Positions 60,701 through 64,000 of a stretch of DNA of 64,000 nucleotides are shown here, in pieces. Below the pieces are notes generated by a model. It was not told the DNA's origin, did no database searches, and was given only the letters and a program-made list of their open reading frames with translations. Positions within the stretch are counted from its first letter, which is position 1. The number at the start of each line of letters is the position of its first letter. A program made the translations under genes and the position numbers. The DNA comes from Blastomyces gilchristii SLH14081. Its lineage: Eukaryota > Ascomycota > Eurotiomycetes > Onygenales > Ajellomycetaceae. The stretch spans positions 4,032,144 to 4,096,143 of the forward strand of contig NW_003101680.1 in assembly GCF_000003855.2 (NCBI RefSeq). Direction: 5' to 3'.

Positions 60701-62440
60701 CCTGACTCATAGACAGCTATGTATAAATTATATCTTTGAAGTTATACAAGTCTTCAGTACATGTTATCTGTGATATCTGTAATAATTATAGTTTTTATAA
60801 ATCTTCTTCAGATTTTGAAGAGATCTTATAATTTAAAGATAACTCTTATAAGTCTCTCAGTTCTCAGATCTAAGTTCTTATATTCTGCTTATTATAAGAG
60901 TAGATTCTCAGTTTTCATCACTTAGCTTATTTATTCTATAAGTATTAAAAACACTATAGTAATCTGAGATTCTGAGTTTATCAATACTTTTTATACTGAT
61001 GAAATAGTAGTACTACAGCACAGTCTCTCTCTATAAGTATACATTTTCATTAAAGAAGTAACAAATTCAGATATCAGCTTCAAGACTCTTAAGAAGACTG
61101 TTACTAACTCTGTCTATAACTTTTCAAATTTCTATTTTAGTTTATTCAGACAGTTTGTGTGAAGATGTTCTGATTTAAAATAGATAAAATAAAGATTCTT
61201 TTTCTTAATCTCTCTATTATAGACTCTGTTTACAGAAGCTTATAAAGCTCTCTCTCTCTACTCAGTAGTCAGATATGAATCTCTCTATATCTTATTATCT
61301 TTTCTCAGTAAATCTGTTCTCTGTTATTCTAACTCTTGTAAGACTAGTTAATAATTCACTCTTCACAGATCTGTGACTCTTACAGTGATTTATAAGCAGT
61401 GAATAAGAGTTATCAGTTTCTTCAGAGTCAAGAACTTAGAGTCTTACTTAATAAGTTTATTCTATATATCTTTATTCAGTCTCTTTATAAATGTCATTAT
61501 TGAGATCTTGTTTCAGAGCTCTGTTTTTATAGATTTCAATTTATATTATAATTTTATAAAACACTGTGAGTAGTCTTTATCAGATCTCTTATCTCTTTTT
61601 CTAATATTAATAATTACAGCTCAGATATTCTCTGTTCAGCTTACAGAGTCTCTGAACTTATTCTTCAAATAGATCTTGAGAATAGATTAGTGAAATCTCT
61701 TATAATTATTCTCTAGATAATTTAGTCAGTTCTTAACTTTAGTATAGTAGAGATCTGTTATTATATAAATAACAGCTTCTTCATCTTTTATATTACACAG
61801 CTGAGCTTGTAAGTCAATTTTAAATACACACTTATAAAAGCTTTTATACATTGTGATTTAATAGATAATCTTAAGTAATTATAGCTTAAGAAAGTTTCTT
61901 TTCAGTTTATAAATATCTCTGAACATTATGTCTAGAGAGTCAGTTTAAGAGTGTTTACAGATAGTAAGCATTTCTTATAGAAAAATAACTTAATTCTGTG
62001 AGAAATACTCAAGAATATTCTTTATTAAGATTAATTCATTCATCACTTTAAAGAGTTTCTCTGTTATAGATACAGAGAATAATATTCTATAAGTAATTAA
62101 TACATTCTCTGAGACTTCTTTTATAGAGATTATTTATAATTCAGATGACTGCTTCTGAGTATCTACAGTAGAGTTTATAGAGATTGAAGTATATAAGTTT
62201 CTAGTTCTTTTAGCTATAATAGATAGTTGCTGACTAACAGAGCTTGAAATATAAGAATAAGTGCTTATAGATGATTATTCAGATATTTACAGCTTGACAT
62301 GATATATACTGTTAACTATTAGAAGTATTCATGATAGAAAGATAAAATATAGAGATTAAATATATAATAGTATTCAAGCTGAGTTATAAATAGTATTTGT
62401 GAACTTCAGTCTATATAGTTATATGTTGCCAAGAGCCGCT
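60700..62440 (-). other. Z1 5' internal region (gag expected, not recognised)
   Basis: Lying between the Z LTR and RT, this should hold gag and protease. I see no motif I can defend; frames are short and AT-rich. 61880-62440 is repeated at 9480-10036, and 62200-62440 is repeated in reverse at 63746-64000, which confirms it belongs to the element. Confidence 0.55.
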
Positions 62441-62514
62441 AACTCTATTGATTACGCGAGAGATAGGAATAGAGGTAAAGAATTCATGAGAAGTGAGATT
62501 TCTTTCAACAATAC
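62441..62514 (-). repeat. Truncated 5' LTR of Z1
   Basis: TGTTGCCAAGAGCCGCTAAC at 62441 begins an LTR whose first 75 bp or so are present before a MITE end. The same text, inverted and mutated, ends at 63745 (GTTAGCAGCTCTTGACTA). It keeps GATTACGCGAGAG, one of few CpG sites near here. Confidence 0.75.
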
Positions 62515-62585
62515 ACACTAAGAAATGTATGAGATCAGATTAAATGAAATTAAACATGTAATTCATAATCTCAGCAGTTAGTCTA
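62515..62585 (-). repeat. Truncated MITE end (M7)
   Basis: CTAAGAAATGTATGAGATCAG through CAGTTAGTCTA matches about 70 bp of one MITE end. It separates the two oppositely oriented Z LTRs. Confidence 0.75.
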
Positions 62586-62589
62586 ATTA

Positions 62590-63745
62590 TCAGTAACAGT
62601 GTTTCTGTATTATCAGCTAATAGAAAGTAATCAGAGATGTTATAGAAATACTTATAAGAAGCTTAGTAGTAGTTAAATATTATTTATAAAGATATTAAAA
62701 TTTGAAAAAAAATTTTTCTTGAGAAGTTCTTGAATTAATATACAGATATTATTAGAAACACTCTCTCTCTATTATCTGAGTGAAAACACTTTATAAATGA
62801 ATGAAGATACTCACAGATTATAAGAATAAGAGCTATTATAGAAAAAGAGAAAAAAACATAAGATTCTGTAAATAGATCTCAGATATTTATACTACTCTGA
62901 GAAAATTTATTTACACTATAAGTGATTCTGTAAAACAGTTAGATTACTTTAGTAAATAAAAAGTAATTATAAGTTACAGATCTGAATCTTTCTAAGTAAG
63001 TATAAAAAGTAATTACAGATCATAGATATCTTGATTCTACAATTCTACAGAGTTAATAAAAGAATGAAAAATTTCTTACAACTTTACAGTGTTAAAGAAT
63101 AATAATTTATAAGAATAAGTAAAAGATTAACTTATAAGTACTTCTCTTTAATAAGAGTAATCTCACAAGAAGTGATTTATCATGCAGAATGAATCTGTGT
63201 AATAGTTATATAAAAATCTTGTGAAAAAATAACTGAAGATTAATTAGAACTCTTCAGATTAAAAGATGTAAGATAAATCTGTATAATAATTACATAAGAA
63301 CCTCGCGGAAAATTGATTGAAGATTAACTGAAACTCTTTAAATTGAAAGATATAAGATAAATCTATATAATAATTACATAAGAATTTCATGAAAATAATT
63401 GAGACTTAACTGAAACTTTTCTGAATAAAAGATATGAGATAAATCTATATAACAGTTAGAAAAAAATCTACAAATTATAAAGAATTTTATAAAATAAGAA
63501 ACTGAGTAATAGACTCTTTTCTCTTTATAGTAATAAGAAATTTTTCCTCATTAAGATTTTTTATAAATATAAAGAGTTTTTAGTAAGTATCACTACAGTA
63601 CTGAGTCTGATTCTATGAAATTACTCAGTGAAAAGCTTCACTGATAAAGCTTTAAAAAGAAGAGAGTATATAAGAAATTCTACTTCTTATAGATTCTTTA
63701 TCTCTATTTCTATCTCTTATATAATTAATAGAGTTAGCAGCTCTT
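62590..63745 (+). repeat. 5' LTR of second family Z element (Z2)
   Basis: In plus orientation this ends GAGTTAGCAGCTCTTGACTA at 63745, followed by the Z internal start. 62590-62762 recurs inverted at 50521-50700, and 62760-63250 recurs at 2494-2985. Together these define an LTR of about 1.15 kb. It is AT-rich, non-coding, with repeated AGATAAATCTGTATAATAAT-like segments at 63270-63440. Confidence 0.72.
63270..63440 (+). repeat. Short tandem repeats inside the Z LTR
   Basis: The phrase AAAGAT(G/A)T(A/G)AGATAAATCT recurs about three times (near 63262, 63338, 63426), with TATAATAATTACATAAGAA between. The period is about 80 bp. Confidence 0.65.
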
Positions 63746-64000
63746 GACTATATATAACTATATAGACTGAAGTTTATAACTACTATTTATAACTTAACTT
63801 AAATACTATTATATATTTAATTCTTACATTTATCTTTCTACTGTGATTACTTCTAGTAACTATTAGTATATATTATATTATATTATAAATATCTGAATAA
63901 TTATCTGTGAGTACTTATTCTTATATCAATAGATATCTGAGTGTGAAAATATGAATATAAAGTTCTTCTTCTATCACTTTATAATGTAGCCAAAGTACTC
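63746..64000 (+). repeat. Start of the internal region of Z2
   Basis: TATATAACTATATAGACTGAAG and onward is the reverse complement of 62200-62440, the 5' internal region of Z1. The element continues beyond the window. No frame is readable. Confidence 0.75.

Larger units (their letters stand above)
50711..62527 (-). mobile_element. Z1: Ty3/gypsy element of family Z, split by G1-B
   Basis: A minus-strand element whose coding parts lie on both sides of the G1-B insertion. Its left LTR is at 50521-50710. At the right, an LTR start TGTTGCCAAGAGCCGCTAAC lies at 62441-62527 and is cut by a MITE end. AT content is extreme. LTR length, taken from the second copy at the window end, is about 1.15 kb. 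Confidence 0.8.

Noticed and set aside
1..64000. TGA read as tryptophan (alternative genetic code)
   Set aside because: Many frames become readable with TGA as Trp, but LINE-E has TGG at the same positions, and other copies also carry TAA and TAG stops. The TGA codons are products of G-to-A change, not a code change.
1..64000. CRISPR array, phage or bacterial features
   Set aside because: No spaced identical short repeats, no operons or Shine-Dalgarno patterns; the elements and SINE promoter are eukaryotic.
1..64000. Mitochondrial or other organellar DNA, given the AT richness
   Set aside because: No organellar genes, rRNA or tRNAs are present, and the content is nuclear LTR and LINE elements with target duplications.

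Overview
No intact host gene is visible in this window. It is a dense, nested retrotransposon graveyard from what is most likely a filamentous ascomycete. The basis is the element set: a Tad1/I-type LINE with zinc knuckles, endonuclease, RT, RNase H and a C-terminal CCHC; Ty3/gypsy chromoviruses; Ty1/copia; and a hAT-like MITE. The second basis is RIP-like C-to-T decay of repeats. I cannot name the species. Most of the sequence is AT-rich, nearly free of CpG and of GG/CC, and its reading frames are broken mainly by TGA where sister copies have TGG (Trp).

Layout: 1-2491 3' part of LINE-A (+); 2492-2989 LTR scrap of gypsy family Z; 2990-8485 LINE-B (+), cut by a copia LTR/RNase H tail (8486-9088, -); 9092-9470 a tRNA-derived SINE (-); 9471-10052 scrap of family Z; 10053-18888 gypsy 'Gy' (+) with 174-bp LTRs and a MITE in gag; about 18935-27150 LINE-D (+), the most complete LINE, also with a MITE; 27151-28340 LTR scraps, a MITE and an inverted repeat; about 28300-34690 a copia element (-) holding a MITE and a young, almost unmutated, 5'-truncated LINE-E (30206-31300); 34758-40536 chromovirus G1-A (-), inserted into an older G1 copy in the opposite orientation (about 34680-34757 plus 40537-42401, with another MITE); 42462-49897 LINE-C (-); 49902-50127 a second SINE running into an assembly gap (50128-50520); 50521-62527 a family Z gypsy (-) split inside its RNase H by chromovirus G1-B (53686-59400); 62590-64000 the 5' end of a second, oppositely oriented Z copy.

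How the parts relate: LINE, gypsy and copia copies supplied the targets, and later insertions interrupt earlier ones. Target-site duplications identify many events: ACTA (Gy), GTTTC (G1-A), CTTTC (G1-B), 8-bp duplications for five MITEs and a 14-bp duplication for LINE-E. The SINE carries a 3' end like that of the LINE and was probably mobilised by it. The G1 elements end pol with a chromodomain, which fits insertion into heterochromatin-like repeats. LTRs, SINEs, MITEs, the LINE-B 5' UTR and LINE-E keep CpG and GG/CC, while the long coding interiors do not.

The points most worth following are the mutation context (CpC and CpG hit hardest, rather than classical CpA), the SINE-LINE tail pairing, the recently active hAT-like MITE, and the tandem arrays in the LINE 5' region. 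Apart from these I see no evidence of a new non-transposon system.
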